Source: Bacteroidales bacterium
GTDB taxonomy: Bacteria; Bacteroidota; Bacteroidia; Bacteroidales; P3
DNA length: 64,000 bases
Assembly (NCBI GenBank): GCA_017451385.1
Contig: JAFSPS010000031.1
Coordinates: 1-64,000 of the forward strand
Reading direction: 5' to 3'
Shown: piece after piece, positions 16,891 to 26,705 of the stretch
How the letters are laid out: every line of letters starts with the position of its first letter
Numbering within the stretch: the stretch's first letter is position 1
Notes under the pieces: generated by a model
The model's input: only the letters and a program-made list of their open reading frames with translations
Told to the model about the DNA's origin: nothing
The model's database searches: none
Translations under genes and position numbers: made by a program

Positions 16891-17961
16891 TTATTCTATT
16901 TCGCGTTGTATATCGTCGAGAGCAAGGCGGAAGCCATAGCATCCGAAGGTGTAGCCCGGCAGGTACCATCCGCGGTCGTGTACGGTGCAAGTCCACGAGG
17001 GGCTGTTGATGCTGCCGCCGCGAAGGATACGATTGTCGCCGGAGCGCGGGCCGCGCGGGTTGGTCTGAGGTTGCGCCGTGTAGGCACCAGCCCAGTCGGA
17101 GCACCATTCGGCGACGTTACCGCCCATGTCGTAAAGCCCCAGCTCGTTGGGAAGTTTGCGTCCCACGGGATGCGTCACGTTGCCACTATTGCCACAATAC
17201 CACACATAACTGCCGAGGCTGTCGGTTGTGCCGGGGTAGATATTGTCACGGCTGAATTTCCCGCCGCGTGCGGCATATTCCCACTGCGCCTCGGTGGGCA
17301 GGTGAAAGCGGTAGCCCGTAATCTGGCTCAGACGCGCGATGAAAATCTGCACATCAGCCCACGACACTTGGTCCACTGGAAGGCTGTCGTTGCCAGAGAA
17401 AAGAGACGGGTTGTCGCCCATGACGGTCTTCCATAGTTGTTGGGTTACCTCGAAACGCGCCATATAGTAGTCGTCGAGCGTTACCTCGTGTGTGGGCAGA
17501 GCCTGCTCGAGGTCGTGGGTTGCAAGCCCTGGGCATGTCAGTCCCATAGTGAATGTGCCGCCCTCTATTGGCATCATGACAATGGGTACTGTGTCAACCC
17601 AGATGATAACGGATTTGTCGTCTATCTCGACAAGGAAGACGATGTTCCACGCCTCGATGCCTTGTATGTCAATCAGGTGTCTGCCAGTGATGGTCTTCCC
17701 TACTCCGGGTGCAATATTTTTGCCAATATCGCCTTGCAGTGTTGTCAGGGGGTCGCTGAATGTGTGTCCACCATCGATGGAGACGCGGACGCGAATATCA
17801 GCCTGTTGCGAGAGGGTGTAGGTGATGGTCAGCGAGTCGTCATCGAGATGCCACGCCACGCTGTCCACCACCTGTGCTGAGACAGCGAAAGAGGCAGACA
17901 GCAGCAGGCACACAACAATTTGACGTGCCAACAACCTATGCAGACAGACTGCCCACCTCAT
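16891..17961 (-). CDS. Secreted SUMF1/formylglycine-generating-enzyme-like protein
   Basis: A 356-aa protein. A signal peptide (about residues 1-30, ending SFAVSAQ) is followed by a beta-sandwich-like region of ~90 residues (ADIRVRVSIDGGHTFSDP), then a full SUMF1/FGE fold from IEGGTFTMG to YGFRLALD. Conserved family blocks are seen: ARFEVTQQLW, PVDQVSWADV, LPTEAQWEYAARGG, YDMGGNVAEWCSDW, RILRGGS. No sulfatase gene is near, and many bacterial members act as structural or sensing domains, so catalysis is not assumed. It lies 31 bp after pyrE and 5 bp before hpt. Confidence 0.85.
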   Translation of the reverse strand: MRWAVCLHRLLARQIVVCLLLSASFAVSAQVVDSVAWHLDDDSLTITYTLSQQADIRVRVSIDGGHTFSDPLTTLQGDIGKNIAPGVGKTITGRHLIDIQGIEAWNIVFLVEIDDKSVIIWVDTVPIVMMPIEGGTFTMGLTCPGLATHDLEQALPTHEVTLDDYYMARFEVTQQLWKTVMGDNPSLFSGNDSLPVDQVSWADVQIFIARLSQITGYRFHLPTEAQWEYAARGGKFSRDNIYPGTTDSLGSYVWYCGNSGNVTHPVGRKLPNELGLYDMGGNVAEWCSDWAGAYTAQPQTNPRGPRSGDNRILRGGSINSPSWTCTVHDRGWYLPGYTFGCYGFRLALDDIQREIE

Positions 17962-17992
17962 AATTCATTGCCAGTTCTGTATTAACAGAAAA

Positions 17993-18640
17993 CTACATGC
18001 GGTCATCGGACCATTTTTCGGGATTCTGCCGCCACATGGCGAGCGATTCTTGGTCGCTGTCGCTAACATATTTCTCACTGACAGCCACACGGATAAGCTC
18101 GTCATAATTGGTGAGGGTATGCAGTTCGACCTTTGCGTTCTCGAAATTGGTGTGAGCCACGGCGAGACCATAGGTGAAGATGGCTACCATGCCCTTGACC
18201 ACGCAGCCTTTCTCGCGCAGAGCATCGACAGCTATGAGGCTGCTCTTGCCCGTAGAGACGAGGTCCTCGATGACAACGACCGACTGCCCTTCCTTTATCT
18301 CGCCTTCAATCTGGTTGGCGAGGCCGTGGTCCTTGGCACCAGAGCGCACATAGACGAAAGGTTTGCCGAGTTCCTGTGCCACCAAAGCGCCCTGTGCTAT
18401 GCCGCCCGTTGCCACACCTGCCACCACGTCGGCATCAGCGAAATGCTGGCGAATGACGGCCACATACTGGTCGCGGATGAAAGAGCGAATTTCGGGATAA
18501 GAGAGCGTTACGCGGTTGTCGCAATAGATAGGCGATTTGCGTCCCGACGCCCATGTGAAAGGATGCTCGTTATTGAGTTTTACTGCTTTGACCTGCAGGA
18601 GGTATTTTGCCGTTTGTTCGGCCATGAGTTTTGTTTCCAT
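17993..18640 (-). CDS. pyrE: Orotate phosphoribosyltransferase
   Basis: A 215-aa enzyme of UMP synthesis that joins orotate and PRPP to make OMP. Diagnostic motifs: FTWASGRKSPIYCDNR (substrate loop), GVATGGIAQGALVAQELG, FVYVRSGAKDHG, and the PRPP site VVVIEDLVSTGKSS. ATG 18640 gives the usual N-terminal length; the second Met (18625) is possible. It is the first gene of a four-gene minus-strand operon with a SUMF1-type protein, hpt and a lipoprotein. Confidence 0.95.
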   Translation of the reverse strand: METKLMAEQTAKYLLQVKAVKLNNEHPFTWASGRKSPIYCDNRVTLSYPEIRSFIRDQYVAVIRQHFADADVVAGVATGGIAQGALVAQELGKPFVYVRSGAKDHGLANQIEGEIKEGQSVVVIEDLVSTGKSSLIAVDALREKGCVVKGMVAIFTYGLAVAHTNFENAKVELHTLTNYDELIRVAVSEKYVSDSDQESLAMWRQNPEKWSDDRM

Positions 18641-18648
18641 AGTGCTTG

Positions 18649-18656
18649 CAAAAATA
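18649..18656 (-). promoter_or_regulatory. -7 box (TATTTTTG) for the pyrE operon
   Basis: On the minus strand TATTTTTG lies only 8 bp before ATG 18640. Transcription would start at or just before the start codon, so the mRNA would be nearly leaderless, or translation would begin at the Met at 18625. No good -33 element is seen. Confidence 0.45.
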
Positions 18657-18754
18657 CATTTTTTTTATGAATCCGAGCCGACTATATTATAAAGTGGTGA
18701 ACCCGTTGTCGGTGAACAGAAAGGCATATAGTATAGTAATATGGATATTAAAGG

Positions 18755-19897
18755 TTATGAATCATGATTTTGAGGCTGTTCGTCCTTCACAGGTGGCTGT
18801 GGCAATACGGCAGGCGATGCCGTCTCTTTCTTTTGCAGGATGTAGCGTTGATAGTAGTTGAGCAGGAGTGTTGTCAAGGGCAGGGCTATGACCATGCCGA
18901 GCACGCCGAGGAGAGCACCCCAGACGGAGAGAGAGAGCAGGATGACGGCGGAGTTGAGCCCCGTAACATTGCCCATGATTTTGGGTACGAGGAAAGTGTC
19001 TTGAATGGTTTGCACGATGCCGAAGACAGCCAGTGCCAGCAGCATCACAATCCAGAAGTCCTGCCCCGTCTCTGCCGATTTGACGATGGCAAGCAGGATT
19101 GTGGGGATAAATCCTACGGTCTGCAGGTAAGGCACCATGTTGAGCAGTCCGATGAATAGTCCCAAGCCTATTGCCAAGGGGAAGTCGATGATGAGGAAGC
19201 CGATACTGAAAAGAATGCCCACGCATAGTGCTACTAAGGCTTGCCCGCGGAAATACTTGTTCATGCCGTCGGTGATGTCGCTCACCACCTGTTGTGAGAA
19301 TTGGCGTATGCGATGCGGCAGCAGTTCTACCCATCCGCCAGAGAAACGCTCGTAGTCAATAAGTATGAAAAGTGTGTAGAGAATAATCATTGTCACGGAA
19401 AGAAGTCCCGAAACAAGTCCAATAGACTGTGATAGAATGTTTCCAATCTGAGGCAATGCCGATTTCACGCCACTAATGAAGCCGTCCTGAGTGAGGAGGA
19501 CTTTCAACTGTTCGGCATTGAGGTTGTCTTTGACATACTCTTGCAGCACGGAGGGAATGCTGGCAATGGTGGCATCATTGGAGATGTAGTTGACCAGCAT
19601 GTCTTTTACTTTGACAGCCTCGTCAACCATCGGTGGCACAATGAGTGCGAAACCACCCCACAGCACCGCCGCTACAATAACGAAGGCGCAGACGATGGAT
19701 AGAATCCTATATTTCAATCGACAACGGTACTGAAGAAATTTGACCAACGGAAACATTAAGTAGGCTATGAGCCATCCTACGAAAAATGGTGTAAGTACGC
19801 CGCTCAGAATACTCATCAGATAGATGATGCCGGCGATAAGAATACAAATCAGCACGCTCCTCACAAAAGAGTCAAATGTTATTTTTTTTCGCAACAT
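18755..19897 (-). CDS. AI-2E family transporter (PerM/YdiK type)
   Basis: A 380-aa inner-membrane protein with about seven spans. Two spans at the start (SVLICILIAGIIYLMSI, PFFVGWLIAYLMFPLV), a soluble insertion of ~80 residues (YISNDATIASIPSVLQEY), and a conserved C-terminal half with LIDFPLAIGLGLFIGLLNMV, PYLQTVGFIP and VWGALLGVLGMVIALPL are typical. The family has been linked to AI-2 export and to Na+/H+ antiport; substrate cannot be read from sequence. The tail after residue 360 is polar. It is transcribed alone from 20009-20016. Confidence 0.88.
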   Translation of the reverse strand: MLRKKITFDSFVRSVLICILIAGIIYLMSILSGVLTPFFVGWLIAYLMFPLVKFLQYRCRLKYRILSIVCAFVIVAAVLWGGFALIVPPMVDEAVKVKDMLVNYISNDATIASIPSVLQEYVKDNLNAEQLKVLLTQDGFISGVKSALPQIGNILSQSIGLVSGLLSVTMIILYTLFILIDYERFSGGWVELLPHRIRQFSQQVVSDITDGMNKYFRGQALVALCVGILFSIGFLIIDFPLAIGLGLFIGLLNMVPYLQTVGFIPTILLAIVKSAETGQDFWIVMLLALAVFGIVQTIQDTFLVPKIMGNVTGLNSAVILLSLSVWGALLGVLGMVIALPLTTLLLNYYQRYILQKKETASPAVLPQPPVKDEQPQNHDS

Positions 19898-20008
19898 ATT
19901 ATTCGGTGATGGATTGTTGGTGGTGAAATGTTTTTTTTCAAAGCGTTATTCTTACAATAGAAGTAAGGGGTGTCCTTTGCCGTTTACAATATTTAAATCT
20001 TGAAGATG

Positions 20009-20016
20009 CAAAGATA
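20009..20016 (-). promoter_or_regulatory. -7 box (TATCTTTG) for the AI-2E family transporter
   Basis: On the minus strand TATCTTTGCATC lies about 112 bp before ATG 19897. No strict TTTG -33 is present. The predicted leader is ~105 nt with no other feature seen in it. Confidence 0.5.
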
Positions 20017-20076
20017 TTATTTTTTTTACTTGTGGGAGAAACGATGTGCATAATCTGGCCGTTGGCATAAAAGGAT

Positions 20077-20107
20077 TTTGAAAAATGGATTGATATTACT
20101 ACTTTTG
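20077..20107 (+). promoter_or_regulatory. Promoter of the NUDIX-dprA pair
   Basis: TTTG (20077-20080), 19 bp, then TACTTTTG (20100-20107) is a full match to the Bacteroidetes housekeeping promoter. Transcription should start near 20114, 24 nt before ATG 20138. Confidence 0.8.
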
Positions 20108-20137
20108 CAAATGAAAACATAGGCGACAGGACGTGAT

Positions 20138-20728
20138 ATGTCGCTTTTCGATAAACTACATAATTCTTTATCAATGATAATAGCATACGGCAATAATACT
20201 CTTACTATCAGAAAGAAAGGTGTATGCCAGAGTAGTAGTGTCCTTGACGGAGTTTTTGCGCAGCTGCGCGAAGGCAACGATGTGGAGTTGGAGTGCTGCC
20301 CACGTAGTTTGGCAGAATATCTCAATGAGAACTATCCTATGGTGCGTGCCGCTGGCGGCATCATCACCAATGGTGAAGGACGGCGACTGATGATACATCG
20401 TCGCGGTTGCTGGGATTTGCCCAAAGGCAAGCAGGACGACGGCGAGAGCCTATGGACAACGGCACTACGCGAGGTGGCAGAAGAGACGGGGCTGCACCAT
20501 GTAGCCATAGACGACATAGCTGGCAAAACCTATCACATCCATAACCGATATGGCAGCTGGGTGCTAAAGCAGGTGACATGGTTCTATATGCACACCACGG
20601 CTGACGGTGAGCACCTCGTGCCGCAAGCTGAAGAGGAAATCGGCGAAGCGGTATGGGCAACGGTGGAAGAATGGCGAGAGGCCATGCGAAATTCTTTCGC
20701 CACACTGCGGTTGCTGAGCAATAAATGA
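20138..20728 (+). CDS. NUDIX hydrolase
   Basis: A 196-aa protein with a perfect Nudix box at residues 97-119: GKQDDGE, seven residues, then REVAEETGL. The NUDIX fold spans about 68-185 (MVRAAGGIITNGEGRRLMIH to EAVWATVEEWREAM). The ~65-residue N-terminal part is a separate small region seen in Bacteroidetes members. Such enzymes cleave nucleoside diphosphates linked to another group; the substrate is unknown. A second Met at 20174 is a possible start. It is followed 34 bp later by dprA on the same strand. Confidence 0.9.
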   Translation: MSLFDKLHNSLSMIIAYGNNTLTIRKKGVCQSSSVLDGVFAQLREGNDVELECCPRSLAEYLNENYPMVRAAGGIITNGEGRRLMIHRRGCWDLPKGKQDDGESLWTTALREVAEETGLHHVAIDDIAGKTYHIHNRYGSWVLKQVTWFYMHTTADGEHLVPQAEEEIGEAVWATVEEWREAMRNSFATLRLLSNK

Positions 20729-20762
20729 TACGACCTAATAGAAGCATAATCATCACCATCTA

Positions 20763-21878
20763 ATGGATTCGCGTATATACCAGATAGCTCTTGCTGCCAC
20801 GCGAGGTATCAGCTGTCGTTCCTATCGGGAGTTGCTGAAAATCAATCCAGACCCAGCGGCTTTCTTTGAGATGAGTCACGGTGAGTTGCAAGAGGTGTTC
20901 ACCAAGCATCAGAGCATCATAGAGCAGATAGAGAGTCGCGCCATGATGGAACGTGTAAAAGAGGAGATAGAATGGATAGATAAACATGGAATACGCGTAT
21001 TGTTCGCTGGCAACGATGAGTATCCACAGCGTCTCAACCGCAGCGAGTGTGCCGATACGCCAGTAATCCTTTATGCCAAAGGGGATTGTGACTTCAACAT
21101 GATGCGCAGCGTTGCCATCGTTGGCACACGCCGAGCAACGGAATATGGCAGAGACATGACTGCGCGGCTTGTCGAACAACTTGTCGGCGAAGGGGTAATG
21201 GTGGTGAGTGGTCTTGCCTACGGCATTGATGCTGCCGCACATAGGGCGTCGCTTGCCAATGGACTGACCACGGTGGGTGTGCTCGGTCATGGGCTTGACC
21301 AGATTTACCCGTCGCAAAATCGCTCTTTAGCCAAAGAAATGGTACAAAACGGAGGTGCACTGATAACAGAGTATATGTCGCAGACACGCATCAGTCCAAC
21401 CTATTTCCCTGCCCGCAACCGCATTATCGCTGCCATGTGTGATGCTACGGTAGTGGTGGAAGCTTCAGAGAAAGGAGGAGCACTGATTACAGCAGGCATA
21501 GCCAACAGCTATCAGCGAGATGTGTTTGCTGTGCCTGGTCGGGTGTTCGACAGCTACTCGAAAGGATGCAACAACCTGATAGCCAACAACAGGGCAAACA
21601 TACTGCGCAACATGGACGACCTCTTCTACATTCTGGGTTGGGACAAGCATACGAATGCTAAAGGCATAGAAGGACGTCAGCAGGAAATATTTGCCATGTT
21701 GACAGCAGAGGAACAGAAAATATATGACATCCTTGCGGAGACGCCTAATCTAACGATAGAGGAAATAGAAACGCGGTGCAGCTTGTCGCTACCAAAGATA
21801 GCTAACGCTCTGCTCGGCATGGAGCTAAAAAACGCGATAAAATGTCTGCCCGGGAAAACATACCACTGCTCTAATTGA
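20763..21878 (+). CDS. dprA: DNA-processing protein DprA
   Basis: A 371-aa protein of the DprA/Smf family, which loads RecA on incoming single-stranded DNA during natural transformation. An N-terminal helix-hairpin/SAM-like region (YRELLKINPDPAAFFEM) is followed by the Rossmann domain with VAIVGTRRATEYG (about 118-130), VVSGLAYGIDAAAHRASL (about 150-168), LGHGLDQIYPSQNR, ARNRIIAAMCDATVVVEA and GGALITA. A C-terminal winged-helix domain (LTAEEQKIYDILAETP onward) completes the usual length. It probably shares the NUDIX promoter. Confidence 0.95.
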   Translation: MDSRIYQIALAATRGISCRSYRELLKINPDPAAFFEMSHGELQEVFTKHQSIIEQIESRAMMERVKEEIEWIDKHGIRVLFAGNDEYPQRLNRSECADTPVILYAKGDCDFNMMRSVAIVGTRRATEYGRDMTARLVEQLVGEGVMVVSGLAYGIDAAAHRASLANGLTTVGVLGHGLDQIYPSQNRSLAKEMVQNGGALITEYMSQTRISPTYFPARNRIIAAMCDATVVVEASEKGGALITAGIANSYQRDVFAVPGRVFDSYSKGCNNLIANNRANILRNMDDLFYILGWDKHTNAKGIEGRQQEIFAMLTAEEQKIYDILAETPNLTIEEIETRCSLSLPKIANALLGMELKNAIKCLPGKTYHCSN

Positions 21879-21993
21879 TTGACAACAATAACGAAACCGC
21901 TGTCATTGCGTGAACAAAAGAAATATTAGATGTGATAATTATATTTTTTTTAGTAATTTCGCATTTTTGAATAGATACCCTCGAAAAACATAA

Positions 21994-23517
<1,524 letters not shown>

Positions 23518-23520
23518 ACC

Positions 23521-23757
23521 ATGAAAGTAAAGATAACCAAGCCCGACAGCATCCTGTATGATGGCGAGGCAAAACTCTTGCAGTTGCCCGGTAGCGATGG
23601 TTTATTTGAAATCCTCAACAACCACGCACCCATTATCTCTGCGTTGCGTGCAGGGACAATAAAGATGGTGGATGCCGATGATGCTGTGCAGACCTTTAGC
23701 ATCCGTGGCGGTGTAGTGAAAGGTGCACGCAACGTGATAAGCCTTTTGGTACAATAA
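23521..23757 (+). CDS. atpC: F1F0 ATP synthase subunit epsilon (short form)
   Basis: A 78-aa protein with only the N-terminal beta-sandwich (VKITKPDSILYDGEAKLLQL, GLFEILNNHAPIISAL, FSIRGGVVKG). The C-terminal regulatory helices of longer epsilon subunits are absent, as is common in Bacteroidetes. It links F1 to the c-ring and is coupled 3 bp behind atpD. A strong palindrome about 80 bp downstream ends the transcript. Confidence 0.93.
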   Translation: MKVKITKPDSILYDGEAKLLQLPGSDGLFEILNNHAPIISALRAGTIKMVDADDAVQTFSIRGGVVKGARNVISLLVQ

Positions 23758-23840
23758 AAGATTTGATTGTTTTGAATGGTAATGAAATGTAATTATTGAA
23801 TTATGAATTGTTAGGTATTTTCATTACCATTATTCTGTAA

Positions 23841-23888
23841 AAAAATACCAAACAACCAGTGGTCGACCACTGGTTGTTTGGTATTTTT
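23841..23888. terminator. Perfect 48-bp palindrome, terminator after atpDC
   Basis: Two 24-bp arms meet at GGTC/GACC with no unpaired loop base and end in an A-run on one side and a T-run on the other (TGGTATTTTT), so it works as an intrinsic terminator on both strands. It separates atpC from the secreted-protein gene at 24020. Confidence 0.85.
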
Positions 23889-23970
23889 AACGGAGTTCTG
23901 TCACCTGCTATTCGTTAATAAATGTTGCTTGTTTTGTATTCGTTTTCTTGGCTTGTACCATTCAATCAAT

Positions 23971-24000
23971 TTTGCTATTGCGCAAAAAGAAGTATCTTTG
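23971..24000 (+). promoter_or_regulatory. Promoter of the small secreted protein at 24020
   Basis: TTTG (23971-23974), 18 bp, TATCTTTG (23993-24000). Transcription should begin near 24007, which rules out the upstream ATG at 23948 and fixes the start at 24020 with a very short leader. Confidence 0.8.
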
Positions 24001-24019
24001 CAGGGTATATTTACTTGAT

Positions 24020-24445
24020 ATGAAAAAGCTAACTTCTGTTATTCTATTGAATATTATTCTATTATCTTTCTCTTGCGAAGCGATTTTGGCGCAGAATAAT
24101 ATAGAGCAACCAACGTCGGCAAGTATCATTCTGGCCGATAGTGCACAGCAGTTTTTTATCTTCATGCCACAAGGCACAATGGAACTGAGACCCATTGAAT
24201 TGGTCCTGACTGTGGATGTTGACGCAAAAAAAGAGGTGGCGCATGTGACGACTAATGCGCAGGGCACGCGAATAAGTTATACTATATATGACGTTAATGG
24301 CAACGCCCTAATCAGCGACGAGGCCCCTGCCGAAGGGTGGGATATAGACCTCTCGTCATTGGTCGAAGGGCAGTACATCCTTCAAGCTATTGATGGAAAA
24401 CGCCAGCAACGCTACAGATTGCTCAAAGAACGAGCGACAGAATAG
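24020..24445 (+). CDS. Small secreted protein with a DUF3244/T9SS-sorting-like C-terminus
   Basis: A 141-aa protein with signal peptide MKKLTSVILLNIILLSFSC (cleavage near ILAQ, or lipidation at the Cys). The C-terminal half (SYTIYDVNGNALIS, then LSSLVEGQYILQAIDG, then a basic YRLLKE) has the strand pattern of DUF3244 and of Por-type sorting domains. The lack of a basic final strand typical for T9SS makes the assignment tentative. Function unknown. It is monocistronic, and its stop is 9 bp from the convergent topB stop. Confidence 0.75.
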   Translation: MKKLTSVILLNIILLSFSCEAILAQNNIEQPTSASIILADSAQQFFIFMPQGTMELRPIELVLTVDVDAKKEVAHVTTNAQGTRISYTIYDVNGNALISDEAPAEGWDIDLSSLVEGQYILQAIDGKRQQRYRLLKERATE

Positions 24446-24454
24446 CCCCACCAC

Positions 24455-26611
24455 CTACAATTCACTTCTGAACGTGCATCCGGAGCGCCATTCGGAACAG
24501 CCGAATGCCGTTTTACCTTTAATAATGTGTCCGCGTCCGCAGAGAGGACAAATGTCGCCCTCTTTTGCCTTTGGGGCGTTGTCTGCTTCCGTCACAGTTT
24601 TTGATTTGCCTGGAGCGGGTGCTTTCGTCTCTTTCTTTTTTCTTGTGGTATGCGGAGTTTTCTCTTCGTCTGTTTTTTTTCGACCGCTTTTTTTAGCCTC
24701 TTGTTCTGGTGCTATGGCAGCCACACGACGGTTGCTGTGGTCCGACTTCACCTGCTGCACTATCTGCCATACCATGCCTTTCAGTTCCATGATAAACTGT
24801 TGGGCATCATAGTTATGTGCCTCTATGTCGCGCAGTTTCTTCTCCCATTGTCCTGTCAGTTCGGCACTTTTCAGTAAATCTTCGTGTATGATGCCTATCA
24901 GGTCTATGCCTGTTGTTGTGGCAATGAGGCTTTTACGTTCTTTTCTAATATAGCCTCGTTTGAAGAGCGTCTCGATGATGGCGGCACGCGTGGAAGGGCG
25001 TCCAATACCGTTTTCCTTCATGGCGTCGCGCAATTCTTCGTCATCGACAAAGCGTCCTGCTGTCTCCATGGCGCGAAGCAGCGTGGCTTCGGTGTAGTGT
25101 TTAGGGGGTGTGGTCCATTTCTCGGTGAGCAGAGGTTGGTGAGGGCCACTCTCCCCTACTTTGAACTCAGGCAGTGTGTGTTCCTCATCTTTATGCTCCT
25201 CGTCGGCATCGTCATTCTTGTTGTTGCCAAAGACAACACGCCATCCCTCTTCGATAATCTGTTTGCCTGTAGCTTTGAAGAGTACGTCGTCTTTCTGCTT
25301 TGCATCCACATCGGTGTGTTGGGTGACGGAGCCGAGCACCACGGTAGAAGCAAATTTGCAGTCTGGATAGAAAACGGCTATGAATCTGCGAGCCACAAGG
25401 TCGTACACTTTTTTCTCATTGTAGGTAAGGTCGCCACCTGATGGGTTGACGCCGGTAGGGATAATAGCGTGGTGGTCGGTAACCTTGCTGCTATCGAAGA
25501 CCTTTTTACTCTTTGGGAGCTGCTGCCCCATGAGAGGAGCTACGAGATTCTTATATGGCAGGAGACCCATGAGAATTTGCGGACACTTGGGGTAAATGTC
25601 GTCGCTCAGGTAGGTGGTATCAACACGGGGGTATGTGGTTAGTTTTTTCTCATAGAGGCTTTGGATATAGCGCAAAGTCTCGTCGGCAGAAAAAGCGAAC
25701 TTCTTGTTACATTCCACTTGCAGACTGGTGAGGTCGAAAAGGCGTGGCGGAGCCTCGCGGCCGTCCTTTTTTGCAACATTCTTTATCGTGAAAGGCTCGT
25801 CCTTGATGGCCTCCAGCAGTTGCTGCCATTCTTGTTCACTACGAGTCTGTTCTGGCGAGTCATCAGCTTCGGAGTTGTCGTCCTCTTTGTTTTTCTTGTT
25901 TGTGTCACCCTTCTTGTCTGTGATGGTGAAGATTGTGTCGCGGTAGCGTGTGGAGAGTACCCAGTATTGCTGAGGTTGGAAGTTCTGAATCTCCAGCTGA
26001 CGTCGCACTATCAGAGCCAGCGTAGGGGTCTGGACGCGTCCGATGCTCAGCACCTGCCGTTGCATCTGTCGGTAGCGGAGGGTGTAGAGGCGTGTGGCGT
26101 TCATGCCGAGCAGCCAGTCGCCAATGGCACGGCAGAGGGCCGCCTCGTAGAGCGACTGATAGTCGGACTGTGGTCGCAGATTGTTGAAGCCCTCACGAAT
26201 AGCCTCCTCGGTAAGCGACGAAATCCACAGTCGCTGCACGGGGCATTTGGCGCGGGCTTTCTGCATGACCCACCGCTGTATGAGTTCGCCCTCCTGCCCC
26301 GCATCGCCGCAGTTGATAATGCTGTCGGCAGCTTGCATCAGCCGTTCTATTGTCCTGAACTGTTTTTCATAACCCTCGTTCTCAATGAGCTTGATACCAA
26401 AACGAGTAGGAATCATGGGCAGATAGTCGAGGTCCCATGAGCGCCAAAGTCCGCTGTAGTCATGCGGTTCTTTGAGGGTGCAGAGATGACCGAAGGTCCA
26501 CGTTACTTGGTAGCCGTTGCCTTCCATAAAGCCATCGCGCTGCACGTTGGCACCCAGCACGCGGGCTATGTCTTTGGCTACCGAAGGCTTTTCTGCGATA
26601 CAGACTATCAT
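24455..26611 (-). CDS. topB: DNA topoisomerase III (type IA)
   Basis: A 718-aa enzyme that relaxes or decatenates DNA through a single-strand break. The Toprim domain is at the start (VCIAEKPSVAKDIARVLGA, then NCGDAGQEGELIQ with the metal-binding DxxxE). The catalytic Tyr is Y327 in TTYPRVDTTYL. SIGRVQTPTLAL and ENGIGRPSTRAAIIE are family signatures. An acidic/lysine insertion (about 223-255) and a C-terminal zinc element (CPLCGRG, FGCSEWRSGC) are present. It converges with the gene at 24020 and shares strand with prmA. Confidence 0.95.
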   Translation of the reverse strand: MIVCIAEKPSVAKDIARVLGANVQRDGFMEGNGYQVTWTFGHLCTLKEPHDYSGLWRSWDLDYLPMIPTRFGIKLIENEGYEKQFRTIERLMQAADSIINCGDAGQEGELIQRWVMQKARAKCPVQRLWISSLTEEAIREGFNNLRPQSDYQSLYEAALCRAIGDWLLGMNATRLYTLRYRQMQRQVLSIGRVQTPTLALIVRRQLEIQNFQPQQYWVLSTRYRDTIFTITDKKGDTNKKNKEDDNSEADDSPEQTRSEQEWQQLLEAIKDEPFTIKNVAKKDGREAPPRLFDLTSLQVECNKKFAFSADETLRYIQSLYEKKLTTYPRVDTTYLSDDIYPKCPQILMGLLPYKNLVAPLMGQQLPKSKKVFDSSKVTDHHAIIPTGVNPSGGDLTYNEKKVYDLVARRFIAVFYPDCKFASTVVLGSVTQHTDVDAKQKDDVLFKATGKQIIEEGWRVVFGNNKNDDADEEHKDEEHTLPEFKVGESGPHQPLLTEKWTTPPKHYTEATLLRAMETAGRFVDDEELRDAMKENGIGRPSTRAAIIETLFKRGYIRKERKSLIATTTGIDLIGIIHEDLLKSAELTGQWEKKLRDIEAHNYDAQQFIMELKGMVWQIVQQVKSDHSNRRVAAIAPEQEAKKSGRKKTDEEKTPHTTRKKKETKAPAPGKSKTVTEADNAPKAKEGDICPLCGRGHIIKGKTAFGCSEWRSGCTFRSEL

Positions 26612-26705
26612 GAAGAATGAAGGGTTGTTAGGTTGCTGTTAGAGAGAGTAAGGTATGTATGATGGTTGAAAGCTGTCTGAATATGATTCTGATGGTGGTC
26701 GAGAA

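Noticed and set aside
16886-17107. Longer N-terminus for hpt
   Set aside because: The extension overlaps the SUMF1-type gene and is not part of the conserved enzyme.
23841-23888. Phage attachment or dimer-resolution site
   Set aside because: A perfect palindrome with A/T tails just after an operon is better explained as a terminator; no integrase is near.
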